Below are positions 8,524 through 17,532 of a stretch of 64,000 bases of DNA, piece after piece (position 1 is the first letter of the stretch; the number at the start of each line of letters is the position of its first letter). The translations under genes and the position numbers were made by a program. The DNA lies in the NCBI GenBank assembly GCA_035527835.1, contig DATKZS010000103.1, positions 6,183-70,182 on the forward strand, given 5' to 3'. Source of the DNA: DATKZS01 sp035527835 [NCBI: bacterium] (GTDB lineage Bacteria; RBG-13-61-14). The notes under the pieces were generated by a model that was given only the letters and a program-made list of their open reading frames with translations, made no database searches and was not told the origin of the DNA.

Positions 8524-8538
8524 GGCATAAGACTTGCT
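8524..8538 (+). promoter_or_regulatory. Sigma-54-like promoter for the cytochrome operon
   Basis: GGCATAAGACTTGCT has GG and GC separated by 10 bases, GGCA of the -24 element and a perfect TTGCT -12 element. It lies ~175 bases upstream of the first cytochrome start. The adjacent, divergently encoded NtrC-type activator is the obvious candidate regulator. Confidence 0.6.
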
Positions 8539-8711
8539 GTCAATTATAACGATAATCATGCGCTATCGCTTCAGCTTTTTTTCCTGGTACGTAGGAATTG
8601 ATGATAATGGCAAGCTCAGGTTGCGCTGAAGATTGCAGGTTGGAGCATCGGCATTGCGGCAATGCATCCTGGCTTTTAACGAAATTCAGGAACGATGGAG
8701 GACAGCGAGTT

Positions 8712-11069
8712 ATGGCAAAACGTGAAAACAGCGGGTGGCTGTTCCGGGTCGGGCTCTTGGCCCTGGTGGCGGCCGTGACGGTGATGCTCGGGTGTCAGCC
8801 CGGCTCGGACGAGGAGCTCAAGTTCCACAACATCATTTCCAAGACCCCGCCGGCCCTGGTGGCGGCGGTCGGAATTGACGTGTGCGGCTTCTGCCATACC
8901 CGGCAGGTGGATGAGTGGCTGCTGGGCCAGCACGGGACCGCCTTCGGCGACCTGGACAGCGTGGGCCATCCCACTTACGCCCAGTTCCTGGACTCCAACG
9001 GGGACCCCAGCATGACTTCCACCGGCCATTACTGCTACGAGTGCCATGATCCGCAGGGCGACGGCCGCCGTCTCGAGCCCGGCTACACCGGCAACGTGGA
9101 CCGGCCGGTTATCGGCTGCGAAGCCTGCCACGGCGGCGGCGCCGAGCACTATGGCGCGGGCAACATCCCGTTCGCCAAGCCCGACGCCGAGCGCTGCGGC
9201 CAGTGCCATAACCAGGAATTCGACCATAACACTTACCATCCCAACGGCGACAACATCTACGAAGATTACTCGATGAGCGGCCATTCCCATTCCATCAACT
9301 CCCACAACCTGGCCGCCAACGGCAAGGACGTGAGGGCCACCTGCGGCCGCTGTCATACCGATGAGGGATTCAGAAAGTACATAAGCCAGGTCCCCGGCAC
9401 CACCGGCCACGACTCCATCGAGGACTTCTTCACGGGTCTTCCGGACCTGGCCGACTCCTCCGACGTCACCTGCCGCACCTGCCACAACCCGCACGAGGCC
9501 ACCGGGGATAACCTGACCCGGATCGCGGCCACCAACGTCAACGGCGATACCCAGTCATCCGAGTTCAATACCTGCACCTCGTGCCACCAGTTGGTTAATG
9601 TGGATGGCGGCTTGCTGGCCGGCGCCACCATCATCTGGGCCGGAACCGTCGGCGACTCCGCCATCCTGAACGGCGACTCCTTCGGTTACCACGACCCCAT
9701 GATCAACAGCCATGGCAACTATGACGAAATCATCCCCGACACTCACGCGGCGGTCCCCGGCGACACCCGGCTCAACACCGGCGCCAACGCCAAGTCCCTC
9801 TACTTCGTGAAAAAGGGCAGCAATAACGCCTGTGCTGATTGCCACAGCCCGCACCAGGGCCAGGCGGTGATCAACAAGCAATACGCGCGGTCCGGCCACG
9901 GCGAGCCCCTGGCCGATCCCTGGATCCATTACGACTGGAAGCACTCGGGGCGGGCGGACTGCCAGCGCTGCCATACCTCCACCGGCTTCGCCAACTACGC
10001 CGACAGCCTGATCATGGGCACCGTATATGATTCCGCGGCCAACGATTACAGCTACCTGCTCGGAAATGATGATCCCGGGGCGCGAGTGGACACCAACGAT
10101 CAGAGCGAGACCTTGTATTGCTGGGCCTGCCACGCCTCGGTGAACGTGGTACACGGCAACACGGTCATCACCAACAGCTACAGCGGCCAGCTCCGCAACC
10201 CCGGCCCCATCACCGCTCCTTACGCGGCAATGGACGGCTCCACCATCGAGTTCCCCGACGTTTCCGGGTCCAACGTGTGCATGGCCTGCCATAACGGGCG
10301 CGCGAGCGGCGGCAGCATCGCCGCCTCAGCGGCGGACTTCTCCAACACGAGCTTCATTAATTCGCATTACCTGACCGCGGGCGCGATCATTTTCACCGCC
10401 GGCGGCTATGAGTATCCGGGCCTGGATTACTCGAACGTGCCCTATTATGAGCATGACATCATCGGCCTGCCGGCGGCGGGGGCCACGGTCGAGGCCGCGA
10501 TGGGGATCAATGGCCCGTGCGTGGGCTGCCACATGCATTCCAATCCTGAAAAGCACCTCTTCCTGCCGGTTTCCAGGGACGGCGACACGGTAACGGGCAT
10601 CACCAGCACCGGCTGTTCGGCCTGCCACAGCGGCGAGCACGAGTTGACCCTGACCGAACTCGAGGAACAGGATGAGCTGTTCAAAGCAGCCATGGAGTTC
10701 TTCAAGACCCTGCTCGGCGGCCACGGGTTTAATTTCCGGCCCTCTAATCCTTATTTCTTCACCCTTCCGGTAGGCGGGTCCGGCGTGACCAATTGGACCG
10801 AAGGGACCGCGGCCTGGGGAAAGCCCAACATGGGCGCCTGCTTCAACTTCAACCTGTTGGAGCACGATCCCGGCGCCTTTGCCCATAACCGCTACTACGC
10901 CAAGCGTTTGATCTATGACTCCATGGACTGGATGGACGATAAAGCCTTGAACGATTCCGTGGCGGCCAGGCTGACCGCCCTGGCAGCGGCCAACCCGGGC
11001 GTCCTGGACGGGGAAACCCTGACCAGAGCCCAGGAATACCTCCTGAGCGCCACCAATGGCCGGCCCTGA
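8712..11069 (+). CDS. 13-heme outer-membrane-type lipoprotein cytochrome c
   Basis: A 785-residue secreted cytochrome with 13 CXXCH heme-binding motifs. The N-terminus ends in a lipobox-like VMLGC, so it is probably a lipoprotein. The motifs are spread through the first ~640 residues, followed by a heme-free tail of ~145. The ATG at 8712 has GGAGGA upstream. It leads the porin and a second 13-heme gene, as outer lipoprotein cytochromes do in porin-cytochrome conduits of Geobacter-like bacteria. The inferred role is electron transfer to an extracellular acceptor. Surface exposure and redox partners are not shown by the sequence. Confidence 0.85.
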   Translation: MAKRENSGWLFRVGLLALVAAVTVMLGCQPGSDEELKFHNIISKTPPALVAAVGIDVCGFCHTRQVDEWLLGQHGTAFGDLDSVGHPTYAQFLDSNGDPSMTSTGHYCYECHDPQGDGRRLEPGYTGNVDRPVIGCEACHGGGAEHYGAGNIPFAKPDAERCGQCHNQEFDHNTYHPNGDNIYEDYSMSGHSHSINSHNLAANGKDVRATCGRCHTDEGFRKYISQVPGTTGHDSIEDFFTGLPDLADSSDVTCRTCHNPHEATGDNLTRIAATNVNGDTQSSEFNTCTSCHQLVNVDGGLLAGATIIWAGTVGDSAILNGDSFGYHDPMINSHGNYDEIIPDTHAAVPGDTRLNTGANAKSLYFVKKGSNNACADCHSPHQGQAVINKQYARSGHGEPLADPWIHYDWKHSGRADCQRCHTSTGFANYADSLIMGTVYDSAANDYSYLLGNDDPGARVDTNDQSETLYCWACHASVNVVHGNTVITNSYSGQLRNPGPITAPYAAMDGSTIEFPDVSGSNVCMACHNGRASGGSIAASAADFSNTSFINSHYLTAGAIIFTAGGYEYPGLDYSNVPYYEHDIIGLPAAGATVEAAMGINGPCVGCHMHSNPEKHLFLPVSRDGDTVTGITSTGCSACHSGEHELTLTELEEQDELFKAAMEFFKTLLGGHGFNFRPSNPYFFTLPVGGSGVTNWTEGTAAWGKPNMGACFNFNLLEHDPGAFAHNRYYAKRLIYDSMDWMDDKALNDSVAARLTALAAANPGVLDGETLTRAQEYLLSATNGRP

Positions 11070-11130
11070 GGCCAAGCATGGATTGGGCCATGGTTCAGAC
11101 CGATAATCGGACGCGGAGCGGGAGTAAATC

Positions 11131-12519
11131 GTGAAGGCAAAAGAATACGCAAGGGGAGCAAGGCCGGGTCTGCCCCTCCCGAGAACGGCAACGGCGATAC
11201 TCGTGCTGCTCGCGTTCGCGGCGGCCGGGTATTGCCCCCCGGCGCTGGCCCAGGGCATGGACTTGAGCGGGTTCCTGACCACCAGGTACCGCCTGCGCGC
11301 CACGGCCAATGCCCGGGACCAGGACCTGTATCAATACCTGGGTCTGGACTTAGGCAATCCGCTGTCGAGCAAGGTGAGCGCCCATCTTCTGACGCGCGGC
11401 ACCGTTGACCTGGACGGACACCAGAATGAGCGCGGCTACTACGTGTTCGACAGCATCACCGACACCTACGACAGCCAGTACAACGGCAGGATCTATTACG
11501 CCTACGCCGACGTGAACCGGATCCCGGGCATGGAGGTGGTGCGGCTCGGCCGCCAGCTCATCTACGATGCGCCGGTGGTCCTGTACCTGGACGGCGCGCG
11601 GGCGGAGACGGCGGAGAACAAGGACCTGATGGGCCTGAAATTCGGCGCGTACGGCGGCCTGCCGGTGCACCTCTACGAGCCGGACCCCGAGGGCAACGCC
11701 ATGTACGGCGCCCTGGCCCAACTCCGGCCGTGGCCGGGCGCTAAGGTCCGGCTGGACTGGACCCACGCCGACAACAAGTACCTCTACGGCGCCGAGAACG
11801 ACGATTTTTACGGGCTGGGCTGGTGGCAGACCGTGAACGAGCGCTGCCGCTTCAACGTGAACTACACCAGGCTCGAAGACAAGGACCGGGACCTGCGGGC
11901 CGGCGCGGTCTATTACAACCCTGCAAAGGACGTGCTGATCCAGGTCCGCTACTATGAGCTTCTGGAGCCGCAGAAGATTTATGCCATTGACTTTGACCCG
12001 TTCTACGCGCCGCTCGGCGAGTACGCGCCCTACTGGCAGGTGAGCGCGCTCATTTACAAGGGCCTGGGCGACAAGTACGGGGTGGAGGCCGGGGTTGACG
12101 GCCGCAAGCTTAAAGAAGCGAATGACGAGAGCAAGTTCAACCACGAGTTCCTGCATTATTACGTTACCCTGCTCCTGAATAATGCGGCCCGGGAGGGCTG
12201 GCAGGCGTCGGTCACGGGCGAGGTCTGGGACTCGTACACCAACGAGGACCTGGTCCAGACCTACGGGGCGGACCTGACCTACAAATCGCCGAAGAAGATG
12301 AAATTCTCGGTGGGCACGGACTACTCCCTGTACAAATTCGATTTTTACCTGGACACGGAGCAGGAGCAGGTGCGGACCTACTACGCAAGGCTGCGTTATT
12401 CGCTGACCGACAATTTCAAGGCCGACCTGCAATACCGGTACGAGGACGGCGAATTTGATGATTTCAACTGGCTGGAAATCGGCGCAACCTACGAATTCGG
12501 GAAGAGCAATGAAAAGTAA
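11131..12519 (+). CDS. Outer-membrane beta-barrel porin of a cytochrome cluster
   Basis: A 462-residue protein from a GTG start, with a long N-terminal signal peptide ending ALAQG. It is rich in alternating aromatic strands (YDSQYNGRIYYAYADVN, RTYYARLRYSLTDNFKADLQ) and ends in GATYEF, typical of outer-membrane barrels. Its place between an outer lipoprotein cytochrome and a second multiheme cytochrome suggests it sheathes an electron conduit, like MtrB or OmbB. It is clearly shorter than MtrB-type porins (~700 residues), so either a narrower barrel or an ordinary porin is possible. Confidence 0.75.
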   Translation: MKAKEYARGARPGLPLPRTATAILVLLAFAAAGYCPPALAQGMDLSGFLTTRYRLRATANARDQDLYQYLGLDLGNPLSSKVSAHLLTRGTVDLDGHQNERGYYVFDSITDTYDSQYNGRIYYAYADVNRIPGMEVVRLGRQLIYDAPVVLYLDGARAETAENKDLMGLKFGAYGGLPVHLYEPDPEGNAMYGALAQLRPWPGAKVRLDWTHADNKYLYGAENDDFYGLGWWQTVNERCRFNVNYTRLEDKDRDLRAGAVYYNPAKDVLIQVRYYELLEPQKIYAIDFDPFYAPLGEYAPYWQVSALIYKGLGDKYGVEAGVDGRKLKEANDESKFNHEFLHYYVTLLLNNAAREGWQASVTGEVWDSYTNEDLVQTYGADLTYKSPKKMKFSVGTDYSLYKFDFYLDTEQEQVRTYYARLRYSLTDNFKADLQYRYEDGEFDDFNWLEIGATYEFGKSNEK

Positions 12520-13564
12520 AATCTGGAATAACCTGAAGGCGGCCTCGGTATCGCTCTCCATCGCGATCGCGGGGTGCGTGGCGGCCGGTCAGTTCTCGGT
12601 GCTCTCGAGGCTCGGTCTGGACCAGCAGATGCCCATTTACAAGACGCGGCCCGTCAAGTTCAGCCACGACACGCACGTGGTGAAGCAGGAGCTGGACTGC
12701 GACGGCTGCCACACCAAGGCCCTGGAATCCGACCAGGCGGGCATGCCGAGCATCGCGGTGTGCCGGAACTGCCACGATACCGAGGAGCAGGTGAACCAGT
12801 ACCTGAAGCCGTTCGCCGTGGACAACAAGGTGGTTTGGACCCGGGCCACCAGGATCTCGGACGACGTCAAGTTCTCGCACCAGACCCACCTCGACCAGGG
12901 CAAGCTCAAGTGCGAGGACTGCCACCCCGGCGTGAAGAAGAGCGAGGGCGTGACCGTGGCCGGCTTCAAGGTGGCGAAGGACGACTGCTTGAATTGCCAC
13001 GCCCAAAAGGGCGTGAGCGTGGAGTGCTCAACCTGTCACAACACCATCAACCAGGACTGGGCGCCCAAGACCCACCAGGCGAACTGGAAGCGCTACCACG
13101 GCCAGGTGGTCCGGCAGAACGAGAAGATGCCCTACGACAATCGCTGCTCGCTGTGCCATACCGACTCCACCTGCAACCGCTGCCACCAGGACGAGGAGCC
13201 GCAAAGCCATACCAACCAGTGGCGCGAGCGCGGCCACGGCATCATGGCCCAGATGGACCGCGATAGTTGCGCCACCTGCCACCGCACCGACTATTGCGAC
13301 CGCTGCCATAAGGACACCGAGCCGCGAAGTCACAACGCGGGATGGGGCGCTCCCCGCGACCGGCACTGCATGACCTGCCACCTGCCGCTCAACAGTCAGG
13401 GCTGCGGCGCGTGCCACCAGATCAATGCGGGCCATCTCCTGGCCCCGCCCCGGCCGGACAACATCACGCACGATACGGCCTCCGAAAACGCCTGCCGCAC
13501 GTGCCATGTCCTCAACATCCCGCATTACGACAACGGAGACAGTTGCCGGGCTTGCCATAGATAA
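12509..13564 (+). CDS. 13-heme periplasmic cytochrome c
   Basis: A 351-residue protein with 13 CXXCH motifs, the last at the very C-terminus (CRACHR). Distal-ligand histidine patterns such as FSHDTH and FSHQTH are like those of class III/MtrA-type cytochromes. The N-terminus (LSIAIAGC) could be a Sec signal or a lipobox. It overlaps the porin gene by 11 bases, so the two are translationally linked. By position and size it is the candidate periplasmic or porin-embedded subunit of the conduit. MtrA itself has 10 hemes, so this would be an enlarged relative. Confidence 0.83.
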   Translation: MKSKIWNNLKAASVSLSIAIAGCVAAGQFSVLSRLGLDQQMPIYKTRPVKFSHDTHVVKQELDCDGCHTKALESDQAGMPSIAVCRNCHDTEEQVNQYLKPFAVDNKVVWTRATRISDDVKFSHQTHLDQGKLKCEDCHPGVKKSEGVTVAGFKVAKDDCLNCHAQKGVSVECSTCHNTINQDWAPKTHQANWKRYHGQVVRQNEKMPYDNRCSLCHTDSTCNRCHQDEEPQSHTNQWRERGHGIMAQMDRDSCATCHRTDYCDRCHKDTEPRSHNAGWGAPRDRHCMTCHLPLNSQGCGACHQINAGHLLAPPRPDNITHDTASENACRTCHVLNIPHYDNGDSCRACHR

Positions 13565-13620
13565 AATGATGCTTACATAAAGAGGTGTTATCTTTCCCGG
13601 GAAAACAGAGGAGGTTATAA

Positions 13621-14223
13621 ATGAAAAGGACGATAATCAAGATGGCGGTGTTGGCCCTGTTGCTGGCCGCGGGCGCGGTCAGCGTGGTGTTCGCCCAGGC
13701 TTCCGGCAACAAGTACGTGGGCGCCGAAAAGTGCAAGAACTGCCACAGCTCGGCGGCCAAGGGCGACCAGTACGGGAACTGGAAAAAGGAAAAACACGCC
13801 GTGGCCGTGGAGACCCTGTCCACCGACAAGGCCAAGGAAGCCGGGAAGGCCAAGGGCGTGGCCGACCCCGCCACCGACCCCAAGTGCCTGAAGTGCCACG
13901 TCACGGCCTACTCCGAGCCGGCCGGCATGAAGGACCCCAAGTTCGATCCCAAGCAGGGCGTGCAGTGCGAATCCTGCCATGGCCCGGGCGGCAATCACGT
14001 CAAGGCCCGCCTCATGGCCGCGGCCAATGAGGAAGAGGGAGACGTGTTCGGCGGCGGAGGTGATGACAAGCCCAAGCAGATCCCCGCGGGCGAGATCAAC
14101 GCCAAGCCGGACGCCAAGGTCTGCACCACTTGCCATAACTCCGAAAGCCCGAGCTACAAGGAATTCAAGTACGACGAGTTCGTCAAGAAGATCGCGCATC
14201 CTGATCCGCGCAAGTCCAAGTAA
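13621..14223 (+). CDS. Tetraheme cytochrome c554 family protein
   Basis: A 200-residue secreted protein. The signal peptide ends at VVFAQA and four CXXCH motifs follow (CKNCH, CLKCH, CESCH, CTTCH). The YVGAEKCKNCH start, the QCESCHGPGGNH motif and the spaced histidines fit the cytochrome c554 family, which includes the filament-forming OmcE of Geobacter. A strong AGAGGAGG ribosome site precedes the ATG, which suits high expression. It closes the first cytochrome block and is followed by a strong hairpin. It is either a soluble periplasmic shuttle or an extracellular filament subunit; sequence alone cannot tell. Confidence 0.82.
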   Translation: MKRTIIKMAVLALLLAAGAVSVVFAQASGNKYVGAEKCKNCHSSAAKGDQYGNWKKEKHAVAVETLSTDKAKEAGKAKGVADPATDPKCLKCHVTAYSEPAGMKDPKFDPKQGVQCESCHGPGGNHVKARLMAAANEEEGDVFGGGGDDKPKQIPAGEINAKPDAKVCTTCHNSESPSYKEFKYDEFVKKIAHPDPRKSK

Positions 14224-14267
14224 GACTTTGATTGCGTTATTGCAGCGTGACTTGGCACCATGCGTTG

Positions 14268-14295
14268 TGGCCGCGGCCCGGAAGGGCCGCGGCCA
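14268..14295 (+). terminator. Strong GC-rich hairpin after the tetraheme cytochrome gene
   Basis: A perfect 12-base-pair stem closes a GGAA loop, 45 bases past the stop codon. No run of T follows, so it is not a classical intrinsic terminator. It could stop polymerase, protect the 3' end, or separate the cytochrome and ccs transcripts. Confidence 0.5.
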
Positions 14296-14388
14296 TGACC
14301 GGAACCCGGAGCCGATGGAGAAGGAGGAAATGAGATTGAAGGGAGGCTTGGCCAAACGATATGTCCACTTTAGAGGAAAAAGCACTCT

Positions 14389-14640
14389 TGTCCAAAATAG
14401 GCCGTAAGAAAACCGCCAAGACGCCAAGAGCGCCAAGGATCGCCAAGTAAATCATGATGTTCCTTTGCGGCCCAGCAAAGAACGGCTCCGGAGCGTCGGC
14501 CCCAACCGGCTTGGCGGACCGGCCGACGGGAGCGCCAAGCAAGAAACATTCGCACCCCAGCCCTCTTAAAATCTTGTTTAAAAATAATCCTTGGCGCTCT
14601 TGGCGTCTTGGCGGTTCTCCGGTCCGTTTATTTTGGACAG
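14389..14640. repeat. Palindromic element, GCCAAGA family, with outer inverted repeats
   Basis: The inner arms, 14412-14440 and 14587-14616, are inverted copies. Each has three GCCAAG units (AACCGCCAAGACGCCAAGAG then CGCCAAGGAT on the left). Outside them lie 11-base inverted repeats, TGTCCAAAATA at 14389 and TATTTTGGACA ending at 14639. The ~145-base interior has more local hairpins and no gene. It lies directly upstream of resB. Confidence 0.75.
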
Positions 14641-14656
14641 CGCTGAGGAAAAAGAT

Positions 14657-16621
14657 ATGATAAAAAATTCCGCCACCATCAAAGCGCCGCCTCCCGGAAT
14701 TTCCTCATGTTTGCTTTACATCGCGTCGTATTGGGTTGCGCTGCTCATCCTGGGCCGGCTCTTGGCCCGGCCTGAACTCAAAACCTTTGTTTCCTCCTGG
14801 CCAGGCCAAGGGGCGGCCGTCGCCACGGCCGCCATCCTTGGCCTGGCTTTTTGGGTGTTCCGGGGACCGCTCTACCGCACCCTGACCTCGCTCTCCTTTG
14901 CCGTGGCCACGATGATCGCCATTATCATCTCCACGGCCCTCGGCACCTTCATCCTGCAGGGGACGCCCGCCGAGCTCAGCGCGGCCTACGGCGCGACTCT
15001 CACCAGGCTCTTCACCGGCTTCGGGATCAACGACCTGTTCCATACCCTGTGGTTTCAGGGCTTCCTCGTTCTCCTGGCGTCATGCCTGGTGCTGGCGGCG
15101 GTGAAGAAGAGGATGTGGCGGGTCCGCAAGTGGGGACATCTGCTCGCGCACTTCGGGGTGGCCGTGGTCCTGTTCGGCGGACTCGTCGGCTCCATCCGGG
15201 GCTTCAAGGGCTTCATGGACCTGAACCAAGGCAAGCAGGTCTCGTCGGTCCGGGCCATGGCCGGAGGCGGAGCGGGCATCGTGCTGCCCGGCTTCGCCAT
15301 CGAGCTCGAAAAGTTCGAGATCGAACATTACTCCCCCGAGTACCGCATCTACCTGTACCAGAACCAGGATGGGAACTTCACGGCCGTAAAGTTCTACGGG
15401 CTCAAGGACGCCGCGGACTGGCATAGCGCGGGCGGCCTCGAATTCCGGCTGACCAGGACGTATCCCGACTTCGCGATGCATTCTGACCTCGTGGCCGCGG
15501 CCCCGGGACAGGGACGGCCGGCGCTGGGACTGGACTTTGTCCACGGCGCCACCGTGGAGAGCGTGAACCTGTTCGCGGGCGACCCGGAGCGCCGGCAGAT
15601 TGACCTCTCCCCCGCGGCCCCGCCGGCAAGGTTCGTCTGGGACCCTCCGGACGAGGCCGAGCTTGCCGCCACGGCCGAGGCCCGGCCCGAGTCGCACGTG
15701 GTGACGATCACCGACCCCGCCACCGGCCAAAGCCAGGACGTGGACGCGGCGCCCGGCGGGTCATACCAGGTCCTCGATGGAAAGTACCGACTGCGCGTGC
15801 TCAATTACCTCCCGGATTTCGTTTACGACATGGACACCCATGCGCCGGGCACCCGCTCGCCGAATCCCAACAACCCGGCCCTCCAGGTCGAGCTTACGAA
15901 AAACGGCTCCGCCGCCGGGCAGACGAGCTGGCTCTTCGCCAAGATGCCGGACTTTTCCATGAGCCACGGCAATACCGACATCGGCCCCAAAATGGTCTAT
16001 AAGCTCACCCCCGCCTCCGCCCCGCTCGCCCGCGCCATCATCATCGCCGGCAAGACCCGCGAGCTGATCGAGGTGGAGAACGGCAAGATGGCGAAGCGCT
16101 CGCCGCTCGGGCCGGAGAGCGCGGGCATCCCCGAGCTCCACGCCTCCGCTTTCCGCATCCTGGAATCGGCCCGGGAGAAAGACGTTTACGTAAGCAGGTC
16201 CAACGAGTGGAATAACCCGGTCGCGGAGCTCGAGCTCAGAGAGGCCGGCGGGGTCCGGACCGTGCTCCTGCCCAGCTCGCACGCCGAGCCGCTCCGGCTG
16301 CCCGACGGCAAGACCATCCTGACCTTCGAGGAAAAGCCGGACGACGTCAAGGCCTTTCGCAGCACGCTGGCGGTGATCGAGAACGGGAACAAGGCCCTGG
16401 AGAAGACCATCGCGGTGAACAATCCTCTTTCCTACCGGGGTTTCAGCTTTTACCAGTCGTCGTTCAGCAAGGATGACCCGACCTATTCCGGGATCGAGGT
16501 GGTGAAGGACCCGGGCCTGCCGCTGATCTGGCTGGGCTTCGTGATGGTCTCTCTCGGCGTGGTGTTCACCTATTACATCCGGCCCCGGATCGCAAGCGGG
16601 AGGGAAAATCATGCCGGTTGA
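14657..16621 (+). CDS. resB: Cytochrome c biogenesis protein ResB/Ccs1
   Basis: A 654-residue inner-membrane protein with several N-terminal transmembrane helices (about 20-40, 60-75, 85-105, 130-150, 165-185), a large periplasmic domain and a last C-terminal helix (LIWLGFVMVSLGVVFTYYI). This is the ResB/Ccs1 architecture of System II cytochrome c maturation, which holds apocytochrome for heme attachment. The ATG at 14657 follows GAGGAAAA. It overlaps the downstream CcsA gene by 11 bases. Its place among cytochrome genes fits the very high heme-attachment load. Confidence 0.9.
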   Translation: MIKNSATIKAPPPGISSCLLYIASYWVALLILGRLLARPELKTFVSSWPGQGAAVATAAILGLAFWVFRGPLYRTLTSLSFAVATMIAIIISTALGTFILQGTPAELSAAYGATLTRLFTGFGINDLFHTLWFQGFLVLLASCLVLAAVKKRMWRVRKWGHLLAHFGVAVVLFGGLVGSIRGFKGFMDLNQGKQVSSVRAMAGGGAGIVLPGFAIELEKFEIEHYSPEYRIYLYQNQDGNFTAVKFYGLKDAADWHSAGGLEFRLTRTYPDFAMHSDLVAAAPGQGRPALGLDFVHGATVESVNLFAGDPERRQIDLSPAAPPARFVWDPPDEAELAATAEARPESHVVTITDPATGQSQDVDAAPGGSYQVLDGKYRLRVLNYLPDFVYDMDTHAPGTRSPNPNNPALQVELTKNGSAAGQTSWLFAKMPDFSMSHGNTDIGPKMVYKLTPASAPLARAIIIAGKTRELIEVENGKMAKRSPLGPESAGIPELHASAFRILESAREKDVYVSRSNEWNNPVAELELREAGGVRTVLLPSSHAEPLRLPDGKTILTFEEKPDDVKAFRSTLAVIENGNKALEKTIAVNNPLSYRGFSFYQSSFSKDDPTYSGIEVVKDPGLPLIWLGFVMVSLGVVFTYYIRPRIASGRENHAG

Positions 16622-17459
16622 AAACCTGAGCGGCCATTACTCCCTGGTCATCATCATGACCCTGATCTACGCGGCGGCCTTTGCCGTGTCCACGCCCGCC
16701 GCCATCAAGAAAAACGGGAAGCTCGCGCGCGTGGGCCTCGTCCTGATGGCGGCGGCGTTCGCGCTCAACACCTACGTGATCGCGGCGCGGTGGCTCGAGG
16801 CCGGCCGGCCGCCGTTCAAGACCATGTACGAGACGCTGCTTTTTTATCCGTGGTGCGTGTCGCTGGTCACGTTCGCGCTCATCTACCTGCACCGGCTCAA
16901 TGTGCTCACGCCTTTTTCCACCGGCGTGAACGTGTTCGGCCTGGCCTTCGCGCTCTACCGGCCGGACATGGAGATCATCTCGATGCCGCCCGCGCTGCAG
17001 AGCGGGTGGTTCGTGCCGCACGTGGTCACCTATTTCGTGGCCTACGCCGCGCTGTTCGTGTCGTTCGCTCTGGCCGCGCTGGCGCTCGGCCTGCCCTGGT
17101 GGAGAGAGCGCAAGGGCTCAGACGAGGCACAGACGGCCCGGGAGGCGGCGGAATTCGAGCGCTACGCGCATGAGGCGGCGGTGTTCGGGATCGTGGCGCT
17201 GACGCTGGGGCTGGTGATGGGCGCGGTGTGGGGCAAGGCGGCGTGGGGCGATTACTGGACCTGGGACCCCAAAGAGAACTGGGCCCTGGTAAGCTGGCTC
17301 GCGTACATGATTTACCTGCACCTCCGCCTCATGGGCCCGGAGTATCGGGGAAGGAAAGCCATGTGGGTGCTGGCCCTGGCCTTCGGCGCCGTGGTCTTCA
17401 CATACCTCGGGATGAGCCTCCTGCCCACCGCGGGAGGGAGCCTCCACGTATATCAATAA
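16611..17459 (+). CDS. ccsA: Cytochrome c synthase subunit CcsA/ResC
   Basis: A 282-residue multi-helix membrane protein with the tryptophan-rich WWD heme-handling signature WGDYWTWDPKENWAL near residue 210. Flanking histidines are seen in YMIYLHLRL and SLHVYQ. With ResB it exports heme and attaches it to CXXCH motifs outside the membrane (System II). It starts within the end of resB, so both are made from one message. Confidence 0.92.
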   Translation: MPVENLSGHYSLVIIMTLIYAAAFAVSTPAAIKKNGKLARVGLVLMAAAFALNTYVIAARWLEAGRPPFKTMYETLLFYPWCVSLVTFALIYLHRLNVLTPFSTGVNVFGLAFALYRPDMEIISMPPALQSGWFVPHVVTYFVAYAALFVSFALAALALGLPWWRERKGSDEAQTAREAAEFERYAHEAAVFGIVALTLGLVMGAVWGKAAWGDYWTWDPKENWALVSWLAYMIYLHLRLMGPEYRGRKAMWVLALAFGAVVFTYLGMSLLPTAGGSLHVYQ

Positions 17460-17532
17460 ATAATCAGATCCATCCGGGCGAGCGGGGAACGGCGTTCGCC
17501 CGCCGGGAAGTGTATCCAGGTGGGGAGGTTTG

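Larger units (their letters stand above)
8008..8711. other. AT-rich divergent intergenic region
   Basis: About 0.7 kb between the sensory operon (minus) and the cytochrome operon (plus). It is clearly more AT-rich than its surroundings and has no convincing ORF. It holds two GG-N10-GC sigma-54-like promoters, one per direction (8055-8071 and 8524-8538). The stretch between them is where an NtrC-type activator would be expected to bind, but no clear palindromic operator was recognised. Confidence 0.6.

Noticed and set aside
14252-14272. A TGGCAC ... TTG string resembling a sigma-54 promoter after the tetraheme gene
   Set aside because: The spacing is off by one and GC is not 10 bases after GG, so it fails the essential rule.
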